Positions 1-10,110 of a DNA stretch of 64,000 nucleotides are shown one piece after another. The stretch comes from Sabellastarte sp. h YS-2021 (lineage: Eukaryota; Annelida; Polychaeta; Sabellida; Sabellidae), in the NCBI GenBank assembly GCA_964017235.1, contig OZ024929.1, positions 109,539,793 through 109,603,792 on the forward strand, written 5' to 3'. The position numbers were made by a program, and so were the translations under genes. Numbering within the stretch: position 1 is the first letter of the stretch; every line of letters starts with the position of its first letter. The notes beneath the pieces are model-generated. The model searched no databases. It saw only the letters and a list, made by a program, of their open reading frames with translations, and had not been told where the DNA came from.

Positions 1-936
1 CAGAGTAGGAGATCCAGTGTCGGCCGGTCCTGTGGGGAGAGGTTGGTCGGTAACAGCAGGTCGGTTCTGAACCGAGTCCAGTGGAGTAGGTCGGCTACTA
101 GCAGTTTGACTGGCAGGCTGATGCATACTAGCAGAGGAGCCTTGTCCAGGAAACTTGGAGGTTGATGTAGGTCGGCTGGATTTAGTTTGACTGGCCGGCT
201 GATGCTGGGTAGCAGAGAAGCCCGTACCAGGAAACTTAGATGAAGAAGTCGGCTTGTCGGTCACTGCTTTACTGGTAGGCTGATGCTTTTCAGCAGAGAA
301 GCCATTGCCAGGAAGCGTGGATGAAGTTGAAGGCCGGATAAACAGCTCAGACACATTTTCAACAGATGATGGAGGTGAATGGGTCGGTGTAACCTTTACG
401 TTGGCAGAAAAGGTAGGTTCAAAGTTCTTCGATAAAATCAAAGCTTCTAAGCGGTTAAAACGTTCCGACCACTTAAGGTCCAAGTCTGCAATTTTAGTGT
501 CTGCACTGGTCTGACTGGTAGATTTGGAAGCTTTAGCAGGGGGGGATTTTTCCTTCCTAATATCCTTTTTTAAGTCCTTCTTTGTCTTTTTTTCTGGTGG
601 AGGGGCAGGAGAGGGAGATTTCACAGCACCTTTATCCACAGCCCCTATAACAGCTACATTAGCGGGGTCCACCAACTCCTCTGATTCCTGAGGTGGGGCC
701 GTAACTAGTTTCTTGGCCTCCCGCTTCTCCTTCTTCAATATATAAGAAGGTGTAGCTAACTGCTGACGCTGATCTTCAGAAAAGGCATTACAAATGGAAC
801 AGTTATCTGATTGTGGTTCTTTAATACACGGGTCAGAGCCCTTACCCTTCTCTCTGCAGCGTGCACAATACTGATGAGTGTCAAAATTAGCCATGGCGTG
901 GCCACAACTCCCCCTGCATTGTCCTGGAGAAGACAT
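1..936 (-). CDS. Gag-like protein of DIRS A1 (N-terminal 312 codons, open to window edge)
   Basis: An ATG at 934-936 opens a frame with no stop to base 1. The N-terminus ('MSSPGQCRG') leads into a Cys/His-rich module shared by all A and B gags: C-x3-C followed by C-x2-C and a second C-x2-C around residues 8-60. Next come a Lys-rich stretch ('KKDLKKDIRKEK'), the conserved 'LDLKWSERFNRLEAL' helix, and about three 24-residue repeats of the type 'GFSAEKHQPTSK' and 'GTGFSATQHQPASQ'. This is presumably the nucleic-acid-binding structural protein of the retroelement. It is the least damaged A-family gag here. Confidence 0.75.
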   Translation of the reverse strand, partial: MSSPGQCRGSCGHAMANFDTHQYCARCREKGKGSDPCIKEPQSDNCSICNAFSEDQRQQLATPSYILKKEKREAKKLVTAPPQESEELVDPANVAVIGAVDKGAVKSPSPAPPPEKKTKKDLKKDIRKEKSPPAKASKSTSQTSADTKIADLDLKWSERFNRLEALILSKNFEPTFSANVKVTPTHSPPSSVENVSELFIRPSTSSTLPGNGFSAEKHQPTSKAVTDKPTSSSKFPGTGFSATQHQPASQTKSSRPTSTSKFPGQGSSASMHQPASQTASSRPTPLDSVQNRPAVTDQPLPTGPADTGSPTL

Positions 937-1240
937 GATATAAATACTATCCGTTGGACACAATAAGAAAGCTTCCAGAACAAAATGACTGATGAAAACT
1001 TTAAAATATCTCTAGCTGAAAAAATTCCTGTGCACTAGTCATGCGGCAAACGAAAAAGATGCTATGACGTCACTCTGTCTAGACAGGAAGGAAGTACGAC
1101 ACGCCATCTGGCGAGTGCAGGGTACTGGGCCGGCCTAGCCGGTGGAGACACAGGACGTCTTTTTCTGACGTTTGGCGGGCCGGTCCGCGCCGACCGGATA
1201 AACTATTGTCCATTGGATAGGATATATTAACGCAATAAAA
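1..1240 (-). mobile_element. DIRS family A, copy A1 (5' end; runs off left edge)
   Basis: The right (5') terminus ends 'CGCAATAAAA' at about 1240. It is followed on the minus strand by an A-type inverted terminal repeat with TGACGTCA at 1065-1072, a leader, and an intact gag ORF from 936. A1 sits directly after the stop codon of the A2 gag (1245), so it appears to have inserted into A2 just beyond gag. Confidence 0.75.
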
Positions 1241-1244
1241 ATTG

Positions 1245-3365
1245 TCATTTATATGACTGCTGGCCCTTGGCTGGTCGTGATGAGAAGGTGGTGGTACGAC
1301 CTCTTCCTCTTCTGAACTGTTTCCTTCCAATGGTTTTCCAGGCGGGTTTATCCGCTCTTGAGTCCCGGTTAACCGACTTCTTGTCATGCCTCTCATTAGG
1401 GTGGTGCCGACCTTTGTTCTGTGACCCACCAGCATGTCCCTTGGACTCAAGCTGAGCTATGTCCTCTTCTGCCCGCTTAATAACTGAGTCTGGAAACAAA
1501 GTTGAGATATGAAGGGGGGCTGACCTCAGTGCTGTGAGAGTATCCGGCTTGATACCGGTTCTAAGGTGTCTCAAGTATGCATCTCGGCAGACTAGGGTTA
1601 AGTTACCCATAGTGATGAAAACGAACTCTGATAAGTGTTCCATTGACTTTGCAGCCGCCTGTGTAATGCTACAGTTAAACTCCATCAAATAGGTCAGTTC
1701 CACAGCTGCTGCAGATGCTTTGGTAGAGCCCTTCCCTTTGTTTTCTGCCTTCAAAAACTTCAGCTGGTCCTTCATGTTCTGCTGCACCTTGAACAGACAA
1801 CAGTTAAAACTGGCAGCTTGGTTACATATAACCGAAGTCTCCCTGGTAGATCTCTCCCATCTGCGCAGTGTTTCTTGTGATATCCTGCGAGATGCTGGTG
1901 GAGTAGACGACAGCCCAGTGTATTTAGCTATCCGACCATGGCTGCTGTTGAGTTTTGAGGCATCTATATTCCAAGATGAAATCTGTGAAGATTCAGCTTT
2001 AGGGTCGGTGTGAAGCCCATACCATTTGGACTGTGTTCTAGCCGGCCTCAGAAAAACATCTTTAGCTAGGCCACCGGCTTCTGATCCACGGGAGGGATAA
2101 CCCTCAACCAAGGTGAGATTCAATTTGGCCAGTTTACTACATAACCAGTCTTCAGTAGGCATTTTAACCGACACTTTGCCAGGAGTTACAGTCTTGGGCC
2201 CTGCAAAGGGGTTATCATCTGAAGTGGAAGCTGTACTGTCCATTTCTGGGATGTGTGACCAGCCCATGAAGGAACGGATACCCTGCATAGTATCCCTATA
2301 ATTTTGTTCTTCTGACACTGGTTGGTCCGGGTCGGTTACAGGCTGATCCTGATCCTCAGATAACTCCCCTTCTTCAGTGTATAAATCCAGTGGTGGGTTA
2401 TCCGACAACATGCTACCGGCCTCAGAAGAAAGACTGGAGGTGCTATCTCGCCTTGATCTGTGAAGAGTAGGGGAGCCGGTGTCAGCCGGTTCAGATGACA
2501 GTGGCTGGTTGGTAGCAGCAGCAGTTGTAGTTGTTGGTCGGTTAACTTTGGTTTGACTGGTAGGTTGATGCACAATAGCAGAGGAGCCCTGTCCAGTAAA
2601 CCTTGTAGTTGAAGTCGGTCGGTGAGCTCTAGTTTGACTGGCCGGCTGATGCTTGTTAGCAGAGAAGCCCGTACCAGGAAACTTAGTTGTAGAAGCCTGT
2701 TGACTGGTCACTGCTTGACTGGTCGGCTGATGCTTTTCAGCAGAGAAGCCAGTTCCAGTAAGCTTTGAAGTAGGTCAGATGAATGGCTCAGCCATATTCT
2801 CAACATCATGAGGAGGTGAGTGGGTCGGTGCAACTTTCACCTTTGAAGAGAAGGTCGTTTCAAAACTCTTAGCCATTATCAAAGCTTCCAGACGACTGAA
2901 GCGCTCCGACCATTTACTATCCAATTCTGCAAATTTCTCATCAGTACTGTGTTTAGAAACCTTTGTAGAGGGAGATTTTTCTTTCTTACTGTTCTTATTG
3001 TCTTTCTTAGGCTTCTTATCAGGTGGGGGAACTGGAGCAGGAGATTTCACAGATCCCTGTTCGTCAACGACCCCAATAACAGACACGCTTGACGGGTCGA
3101 CAAGTTGATCAGAATCCTGGGAAGGGGTTGGCTCAGAAAGTTTAGCTTCATGTTTTTCCTTCTTAAGCTTACGTGAAGGTGTAGCTAATTGCTGGCGTTG
3201 ATCAGACGTGAGGTTATTACATATCTGGCAGTTAAACGTCTGTGGATCTGAAACACAAGGTTCCTTACCCTTTCCCTTGTCCCTGCATCGCGTGCAGTGA
3301 GAGTGAGTGTCAAAATTAGCCATAACGTGCCCACATTTCCCTCTACGTTGGCCAGGAGATGACAT
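1245..3365 (-). pseudogene. Gag-like ORF of DIRS A2, one nonsense codon
   Basis: 706 codons from ATG 3363-3365 to TGA 1245-1247, interrupted only by TGA at 2775-2777 where A1 has CGG. Regions in order: the N-terminal Cys-rich module ('HCTRCRDKGKGKEPC'), a Lys-rich segment, 'LDSKWSERFSRLEALI', repeats of 'GFSA.KHQPASQT', an acidic linker, and the core ('GIRSFMGWSHIPEMDS', 'DNPFAGPK', 'SKWYGLHTDP', 'SQETLRRWERSTRETSVICN', 'QAAAKSMEHLSEFVFITMGN'). The end is an RG-rich tail and 'SRPAKGQQSYK'. The core architecture is shared with A3. Confidence 0.8.
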
Positions 3366-3671
3366 GATGTGTAGAAAACAAAATGGCAGTAGAAATACGC
3401 TGAAGAAATCAAATAAACTGTTGAAATTCTTAATAATTTTCTGGCAAAATAATATCCGTGTACACTAGTTCGCGCCAAACGAAAAAGATGCTATGACGTC
3501 ACGCTGTCTATACAGGAAGGAAGTACGACACGCCATCTGGCGAGTGCACTAGTACTAGGGACCGGCCGGCCGGTGGAGACACAGGACGTCTTTTTCTGAC
3601 GTTTGGCGGGCCGGTCTACGCCGACCGGAATAGCATTTGTCCATTGGATAGGATGTATTAACGCAATAAAA
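1245..3671 (-). mobile_element. DIRS family A, copy A2 (5' terminus and gag only)
   Basis: The right terminus ends 'ACGCAATAAAA' at about 3671, with an A-type ITR inside it (TGACGTCA at 3494-3501), a leader and a complete gag. The pol half is absent here because A1's terminus follows the gag stop. A2 abuts the leader of terminus A0 ('CTTATTTCTGTAG'), suggesting it inserted there. Confidence 0.75.
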
Positions 3672-3906
3672 ACTTATTTCTGTAGAAAAATGTCTGCACA
3701 TTCTTTCGCACCAAATGAAAAAGATGCTGTGAAGTCATTATGACCAGACAGGAAATGATATACCTTGCGCCACCTGGCGAATGCACACTCTGTGACCGGT
3801 CCTGCTGGTAGTTTTACAGGACGTCTTTTTCTGACGTTTGGCGGGACCGGTCGCAGCGACCGGTAAAGCAATTGTCCATTGGATAGGATGTATTAACGCA
3901 ATAAAA
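3672..3906 (-). mobile_element. DIRS family A 5' terminus fragment (A0)
   Basis: A third A-type right terminus, with a leader starting 'CTTATTTCTGTAG', ITR text at about 3770-3870 ('GGCGGGACCGGTCG') and the end 'ACGCAATAAAA' at 3906. Its CRE-like octamer is decayed. It joins directly to the left end of A3. Confidence 0.7.
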
Positions 3907-3924
3907 TTGCAAATTTAATAAGTA

Positions 3925-4084
3925 CAATAGCTTATCCGGTCGGCGCAGACCGGCCCGCCAAACGCCAGAAAAAGACGTCCTGTGTTAACACCAGCAGGCC
4001 GGTCCGTAGCACTTGTGCACTCGCCAGATGGCGTGTCGTACTTCCTCCTGTCTAGACAGCGTGACGTCATAGCATCTTTTTCGT
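3925..4084 (+). repeat. A3 left inverted terminal repeat
   Basis: Reverse complement of 10111-10270, including the 'CCGGTCGGCGCAGACCGG' mini-palindrome, the 'AAAAAGACGTCCTG' motif and TGACGTCA at 4062-4069. Confidence 0.85.
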
Positions 4085-4118
4085 TGTCTAAACCTATTAG
4101 ACCCCTAGTAAATTGATA

Positions 4119-4136
4119 GCGGGGTCGGTGGGAGGG
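4119..4136 (+). promoter_or_regulatory. G-rich motif beside the A3 ICR
   Basis: GCGGGGTCGGTGGGAGGG: four G-runs in 18 bases, ending 7 bases before the ICR. The same position in B1, B2, C1 and A4 has a matching motif. Confidence 0.6.
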
Positions 4137-4143
4137 TCTTGTG

Positions 4144-4240
4144 TGTCCATTGGATAGGGTATTAACTTATAAAAATTTAATTTACTTATTAAATTTGCAA
4201 TTTTATTGCGTTAATACATCCTATCCAATGGACAATAGCT
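4144..4240 (+). repeat. A3 internal complementary region (ICR)
   Basis: The first part is the reverse complement of a family-A left end ('GGGTATTAACTTATAAAAA'). The second part is the reverse complement of A3's own right end ('TATTGCGTTAATACATCC'). This joined-ends structure is the hallmark of DIRS elements and serves as template for completing the termini. Confidence 0.8.
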
Positions 4241-4412
4241 GAATAACTACCGCTTGGCTGGCGGGTAAGTTACTAGGGACTAAAAATTGAACTCATGATA
4301 GAAGACTGACGATTTCTTTTCCTAGCCTGGGTAGACCTTGAGGTCGGTAACTAGGGCTATGGTCGAATATCATCATCCGGTTAACAAGAGTTGACCGTCA
4401 GAAACGACCGTG

Positions 4413-4426
4413 CCCCCCCCCCCCCC
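4413..4426 (-). repeat. Poly(G) tract on sense strand, A3 (14 nt)
   Basis: The sense strand reads A5 then G14, about 180 nt past the YR stop. Equivalent tracts occur in A4 (16609-16627) and B1 (26296-26314). Confidence 0.8.
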
Positions 4427-4605
4427 TTTTTGACAGACCTGCTCTGAGGTAGGGGAAGAGAGGGATGAGTTCAGTCCCATAGAATTAAAAAAACTCCCGG
4501 AGGAAGCACTTCCAGAGATTTTTTTTTTGATTTTTTTTTATTAACTATATGTGTGCAATATATATACAAGTGGTGCACAATTATGTACATATGTACAGAT
4601 ATCCT

Positions 4606-7122
4606 CTAGTTACTAGTCTGTTGGTGGATCTGCTGAGCAGCCACAACAGGACCAAGATGATAGAGCTCTGAATCGGCCCAAGCCACATCCTTCAGATAGA
4701 ATTGAGTGAAGGTATTATGTGATTTCCAGTGGCATGCTGCTAAGACTTGTTCTAAAGAGACTCCCGACTGGAAGGCCTTAGAGGCAGCGAAGGCCCTAAC
4801 ATTATGAGCTTTGACTTGATGTAGGGTGTGAGCCTGATGATCAGAAAGCTCATAACAGAGGATCACAGTCTGCTTGATCCATGAGGAGATAGTGGCAGGG
4901 GAGATGTCTCTGTCAAAACCTTTCTTGAAGGAGACAAAGACTAACTCCTTGTGTTGCCTGAGATCTGAAGTCCTGTCCAAGTAGTAGCGCAGGGCTCTGA
5001 CTGGACAAAGGGATCTGTCAGACTTGAGGGATCGATCCAAGGTAGGGGCCAGGGCTGGTATGACCACTGGGGCTATGCTCTCTGGACCCTCCTTGGCCAG
5101 CTGGTTCTTAGAAAGAAAGCTGGGTGATGGGTACAGCGATACCTTAGACCAATCGGATTGGTGTCTGATGTTCTTATGCTGCCATGCATGTATCTCACTC
5201 CTTCTTTTGCCTGAACCCAGAGCTAAAAGGAAGACAGTCTTGAAGGTTAGATGCTTTAGGGATGCTTCCCTAAGAGGCTCAAAAGGGGCCTTTGTCAGCT
5301 GGTGCAGTACCAGGGAGAGATTCCATGACGGTATTCCCCTCCTTCCTTTGGGTCTATCTCTGTGGAAACTTTCCAAGAGACGGGTGAGATTATCCTCTTT
5401 GCTGACATTGACTGTTGCATTACCAAGCTTGTCAGCAATGGCAGACCTGTATCCATCAATGGTGCTGGGTTGCAATTTCCTGTCCTCAAAGAGGTATAGG
5501 AGGAAGTCAGCGATAGACTTTACAGGGGGTGCCCTGAAGTCCACCTGATTAGTTTCGCACCATTTTGTAAAAATGGCCCACTTTGCTTCATAGACAGATC
5601 TAGTTGATCTTCTCTGTGGGGCCTCAATTCTTGCTGCCACTGCTTCAGAGAAGCCCTGCTCCTTAATCTTTGTGGCTCTAGGAGCCAAGCATGAAGATTT
5701 AAGTTGGTCAGATTTCTGTGAGGAATCTGATTGAAGGGCTGAGTCAGTAAATTGGGCAGATTGGGCAGGCTGAGAGGGACCTCGCTGGACATGGTCACTA
5801 AGTCCCAAAACCAGGGCATGTTGGGCCATCCCGGGGCAATGAGAATCAGTCTCTTGCAAGGAGAATCCCATAGCTTCTCCACCACCTTGCCTAAGATGGA
5901 GGTCGGTGGGAAGGCGTATGCATCCAGATCCTCCCATGGTAGAGTGAGTGCGTCCACTGCTACTGCCAGGGGGTCCGGAACTGGAGATACAAACCGAGCT
6001 AGTTTGTGATTGAACCTTGTGGCAAACAAGTCTATCTGAGGTCGGTGCCACGTGTGGCATACCTTGTGAAAAATCTCGGGGAGGGACCATTCCGTCTGGA
6101 TGGTTTGACCTAGCCTGGAAAGTTTGTCTGCTATCACATTGAGACGGCCGGGTATGTGCCGGGCCCTCAGTGTTACTTGTCTTCGGGAACACCAAGTCAA
6201 TATTCTCCAGAGCAGAGCACAGAGGGGACCCGACCTCATGCCTCCCTCTTTGTTTATGTAAGCCACAACTGTAGTGTTGCCCGTTGCTACCAGGACCATC
6301 TGGCCGGTACAGTGGCTTTGGAACTCTCTTAGAGCTAGAAAGACTGCTTTGAGCTCCAGGTAATTTATGTGCAACTTGCTCTCGGGCACCGACCAAGAAC
6401 CTCTTGCAGTGAGCTTGTTTAAGTGAGCGCCCCACCCTTCCTTTGATGCGTCTGTAAAGATCTGCAGAGCATGTTTTAACGGGTGTAATGGTTGACCTTG
6501 TAGAACGTTGCTTTCTTCTAGCCACCATTTTAAGTGTGGGTGGAGTGATCTTGGTACAGGGATGACCTTTTCTAGAGATTCCAGTACTCTCCAATTGTTT
6601 TTGAGATGCCATTGGATGGGTCTCATGTGTAACCGACCTAGGTAAACTTGCTTTTCTGTGGCTGTTAGTAGACCTATCAGGGACATGAACTGCCGGACCG
6701 GACAGGTCGGAAGTACTAACAGCTCTTGTATCTTTCCTTGGAGACTTTGCCAGCGGTCCGGTGTCGGTCTGACCCGACCGGACCTGAGGTCGAACTGGTA
6801 GCCTACGAAATCGAAGACTTGTTTGGGCTCCAGTTCCGATTTTTCCCAAGTTCACCAACCAACCCAGATCCTGACACATCTTGACTAGAATTTGGGTGTG
6901 TTTGAGACAAGTTTGGTGGGATGAAGCCCTGACCAACCAGTCATCTAGGTACTGGTGGATTCTTATACCCTTGTGAGTGGCCATCAGTTTCACCTCCTTC
7001 GCTAGTACAGTGAACTCCATAGGTGCTGTGGACAGACCAAAGGGCAGAGCCCTGAACTGGTATGTCCGACCCTGGACATGAAACCGGAGATACTTCCTGG
7101 ATTGGAATGTGGAAGTAGGCAT
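4606..7122 (-). CDS. Tyrosine recombinase ORF of DIRS A3
   Basis: 838 codons. A YR integrates the circular DNA form of DIRS elements without a DDE integrase. The catalytic set is complete at the C-terminus: Arg I in 'GSGKRRSEIHAW' (about residue 641), H-x-x-R in 'KAHNVRAF' (about 773-776), His/Trp in 'ACHWKSH' (about 798) and the Tyr in 'FTQFYLKD' (about 809). Upstream comes a core-binding-like segment ('STRSVYEAKWAIFTKW'). The first roughly 95 codons are RT sequence (including the Y-L-D-D box) brought into this frame by an indel near 6840. The middle overlaps the RT/RNase H frame. Functional start unknown. Confidence 0.8.
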   Translation of the reverse strand: MPTSTFQSRKYLRFHVQGRTYQFRALPFGLSTAPMEFTVLAKEVKLMATHKGIRIHQYLDDWLVRASSHQTCLKHTQILVKMCQDLGWLVNLGKIGTGAQTSLRFRRLPVRPQVRSGQTDTGPLAKSPRKDTRAVSTSDLSGPAVHVPDRSTNSHRKASLPRSVTHETHPMASQKQLESTGISRKGHPCTKITPPTLKMVARRKQRSTRSTITPVKTCSADLYRRIKGRVGRSLKQAHCKRFLVGAREQVAHKLPGAQSSLSSSKRVPKPLYRPDGPGSNGQHYSCGLHKQRGRHEVGSPLCSALENIDLVFPKTSNTEGPAHTRPSQCDSRQTFQARSNHPDGMVPPRDFSQGMPHVAPTSDRLVCHKVQSQTSSVCISSSGPPGSSSGRTHSTMGGSGCIRLPTDLHLRQGGGEAMGFSLQETDSHCPGMAQHALVLGLSDHVQRGPSQPAQSAQFTDSALQSDSSQKSDQLKSSCLAPRATKIKEQGFSEAVAARIEAPQRRSTRSVYEAKWAIFTKWCETNQVDFRAPPVKSIADFLLYLFEDRKLQPSTIDGYRSAIADKLGNATVNVSKEDNLTRLLESFHRDRPKGRRGIPSWNLSLVLHQLTKAPFEPLREASLKHLTFKTVFLLALGSGKRRSEIHAWQHKNIRHQSDWSKVSLYPSPSFLSKNQLAKEGPESIAPVVIPALAPTLDRSLKSDRSLCPVRALRYYLDRTSDLRQHKELVFVSFKKGFDRDISPATISSWIKQTVILCYELSDHQAHTLHQVKAHNVRAFAASKAFQSGVSLEQVLAACHWKSHNTFTQFYLKDVAWADSELYHLGPVVAAQQIHQQTSN

Positions 7123-7646
7123 CCTTGAAGTCTACTGAGGTTACCCACTCCCCTTTTTGGAGGGATGTCCTGATAGTTTCCGGTGTTTCCATTTTGAATT
7201 TCTCCGTTTTTAGGAAAAGATTTAGTTTGCTCAGATCTAAGATTGGCCTCCATTTGTTCGGTTTGGGAACCAAAAAGAGTCGGTTGAAAAACCCTAGGGA
7301 CGTTTGATTGTGGACCAATTCTACCGCATTCTTGTCTATAAGCTGCTGTAATGCCTCTAACAGGTAGCTGTTCCTGAGAGGATTGACAGAGCGACTTATG
7401 ACTGTTGGGAATCTTGAGAGATGTGGCCGGGTCCGGAAGGGGAGGGTGTAGCCCTCCTTCAAAATCTGAACTATTTTTGGACCGGCGCCTAAATACATCC
7501 AAGTTCTCCAAAAACTTTAAAGTCTTGCCCCTACAGGAAGATCTGAAACAACATTTTGGGCACATGTTACAGGTTGGGCACAAAACAACTGAGTGACACA
7601 CGAAACACCTTTCACAAATTTTAATTTTTGACTTTTGTATTGACAA
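5520..7646 (-). pseudogene. RT/RNase H ORF of DIRS A3 (frameshifted)
   Basis: Pieces lie in three frames: a Cys-rich module and N-terminal segment (7646 down to about 7500), RT palm start with 'TSVDFKDAYFHIPI' (7498 to about 7100), the Y-L-D-D box (about 7122-6840), then RNase H and the C-terminal region (6686-5520). RNase H motifs include 'IFTDASKEGWGAHL' and 'ELKAVFLAL'. The third acidic position reads 'VATGNTTVVAYIN', Gly for the Asp seen in A5 and B1. At least three frame changes and this substitution make it a dead copy. Confidence 0.85.
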
Positions 7647-7805
7647 TCTGCTCTCCCGGGACTTACTTCTTTCTTTTGGGAAAGCCCGGGAGCAGAAGTG
7701 ATAAGATTGGCAACAGGCAAGTTTACACTTAAATTGTCTAAAGTCTGTTCTGGAGTGATGTTTGGGGTCAGCAGTCTCGCCTGTAACTGACTTACAAAAT
7801 AACTG
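7500..7805 (-). other. Cys-rich module between gag and RT in A3, in gag frame
   Basis: The frame that ends gag at TGA 7806-7808 stays open beyond it and encodes 'CKLACCQSYHFC', then 'CERCFVCHSVVLCPTCNMC' and 'PKCCFRSSC', a dense zinc-binding-like cluster. The frame then leads to RT sequence. A4 retains a decayed match near 19290-19340. Its function is not known to me. Confidence 0.6.
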
Positions 7806-9988
7806 TCATTTGTAAGACTGCTGACCCTTGGCAGGTCGGGATGAAAAACCAACACTCTTCCCTCGACCTCTCCTGAACTGCCGTCGGCCTATGTTCTTCC
7901 AAGCTGGCCTATCCTGTTTTCCCTCCGACCGACCTTCAAACTTCTTGTCAACCCGCTCATAGGGGTGGAAACGATTTTTGCCTCTAGCATAAGCAGCAGA
8001 CGATTGGTTCTTGCTGTCATGAAGGGCGATTTCCTCTTCGGCCCTTTTTATAACCGCATCCGGGAACAATGTTCCAAGCTGAAGTGGGGCTGATCTCAGA
8101 GCAGCAAGTGTGTCCGACTTAACCCCGTTCTTGATGTGGCTGAGATATGAATCGCGTCGGGCAAGTGTTACATTTCCCATAGTGACGAACACAAAGTCAG
8201 TTAAGTGTTCCATGGCTTTAGCAGCCGCCTGGGTGATACTGTTGTTAAAGTTCATGAGAAACTGTAATTCATCCGATGCCTCCAAAACTTTCTTTGATGC
8301 TTTGCCCTTTGCCTCACCCCGGATGGTCTTTAATTGTGCCTGCATTTCTTGCTGAACCTTAAAGAGGCAGCGGTTAAAGCTCGCGGATTGATTGCAGATT
8401 ACAGAAGCTTCTCTTGAGCTCTTCTCCCACTTCCGGAGCGTATCTTGTGAAATGCGACGTGAGGCTGGAGGAGTAGAGGTCATACCCGCCTTCCTTGATA
8501 TCCTGCCAAAACTACTATTCAACTTAGTTGAACCCGTGTGCCAGCTGGTCACTGAAGAAGAATCCTTTTCTTGTCCGGGGTAAAGCCCGTACCATTTGTT
8601 CTGTGATCTAGCTGGTTTAAGAAAACTATCCATAGACAAGTGTCCGGCCTCAGCAGTTCTAGAAGGGTATCCTTCTATCAATGTAACATTAAGTTTGTTC
8701 AGTTTCTTACACAGCCACTCTTCTGTGGGCATGTGTACGAACACCTTGTTAGGAACCGGAACCTTGGGTCCTGCGAATGGATTGTCGTCGGATGGGTTGA
8801 AACTTTCCATGTCCGGCACGTGAGACCAGCCCATGAAAGAGCGTATGCCACTCATGGTCTCTCGATATGTCTGTTCTTCAGATGACGCTTGTTCAGATTC
8901 ACCAAATTCTTGATCATCTGAGAGGTCCCCTTCATCTACAAACAAGTTAATTGGGGGCTGATCCGACACTTCACTGTCCGGCTGAGAATCCACACTTGAA
9001 AAACTTCCTCTCCGACCACTTTGCAGAAAGGGTGACTCCGTACCAGTGATAGCAGAGGAACCTGGTCGGTCGGTGATAGGTCGGTGGGTGTCTTGCTGGT
9101 AGAACTTTGTCCGGTGACAGGAAGATCAAAATCTGAAGATTGTCTGTCGGACATAGGCTTGCCGGTCGACTGAGGTTTAGCACCAACGTCTGGACCAGTG
9201 CGCCTTGATGAAGTTGATCTAGGCCGGTGAGAATCCGGCTTCAGCTTACCGGCCGACTGATGCTGTGAAGCATGTATGTCTGGGCCAGTGCGCTCTGACA
9301 ACACCTGTTTCTGAGACTCCTGGGTAACTTCAAGCTTACCGGTCGACCGCTGCAAAGCAGCATCATTGTCTGGACCAGTGCGCTTAACAGGTTGAATAGT
9401 TCCTTGTTGAGTAGTAGGCTGGAAGAATGGTTCTGTATCTTTATTAATGCTTGCTGGAGGAGAGTGTGTAGGAGTAACACGAATCTCTGAAGAAAAAGAC
9501 GGCTGGAAGGACTTGGAAAGAAGGAGGGCTTCGAGCCTATCAAAACGCTCTGACCATTTTTCATCCAACTGAGATATTTTAGAGTCAGAAGAAGAAATGT
9601 CAACTGATTTCTTGCCTTTGCTTGGAGCCTTATCCTTCTTAGGTTTCTTCTCCGGGGGGGCAGAAGACGTTTGTGCACTGCTGGAATCCCCAACAACCCC
9701 AATCACTGACACAGAGTCAGGATCCACCAAAGCAACTTCGTCTGAAGGGTTACTGTCTAAACGCTTAGCTTCCCTTTTTTTCCTTTTTGATTTTGCATGA
9801 GGGAGTAGCAAGTTGAGTACGTTGTTCTGGGGTTAGGGCGTTACAAATAACACAATCCAAAGTCTCTTTGTTAGCCACACAGGGTTCCTCTCCCTTTCCT
9901 TTGTCGCGGCAACATGCACAGTAAGCGTGGCCATCAAAAATGGCCATGGCGTGTCTGCAACTGCCCCTCTTTGACCCGGGGATGACAT
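7806..9988 (-). pseudogene. Gag-like ORF of DIRS A3 (several frameshifts)
   Basis: The ATG at 9986-9988 is followed within about ten codons by an extra base. The frame shifts again near 9790 and near 8960. Segments in order: Cys-rich module ('YCACCRDKGKGEEPC'), the 'LDEKWSERFDRLEALL' helix, three repeats of 'RTGPD..A..QSTGK', the core ('GIRSFMGWSHVPDMES', 'NKWYGLYPGQ', 'QAAAKAMEHLTDFVFVTMGN') and the tail 'SRPAKGQQSYK'. It has the same layout as A2, but the central repeats have a different sequence. Confidence 0.85.
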
Positions 9989-10110
9989 ACTGTTCTACAC
10001 ACTCTTAGACACAATATAAAGTTAAAATCACAAAGAAAATTGCAGAAATCCACTATATTTCACAAAAAATCTGGCTGAGATAAAAATCCGTCCACACAAG
10101 TGCGCGCCAA

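Noticed and set aside
5024..5548. Plus-strand 174-codon frame
   Set aside because: Antisense shadow of the A3 recombinase gene; no recognisable motif.
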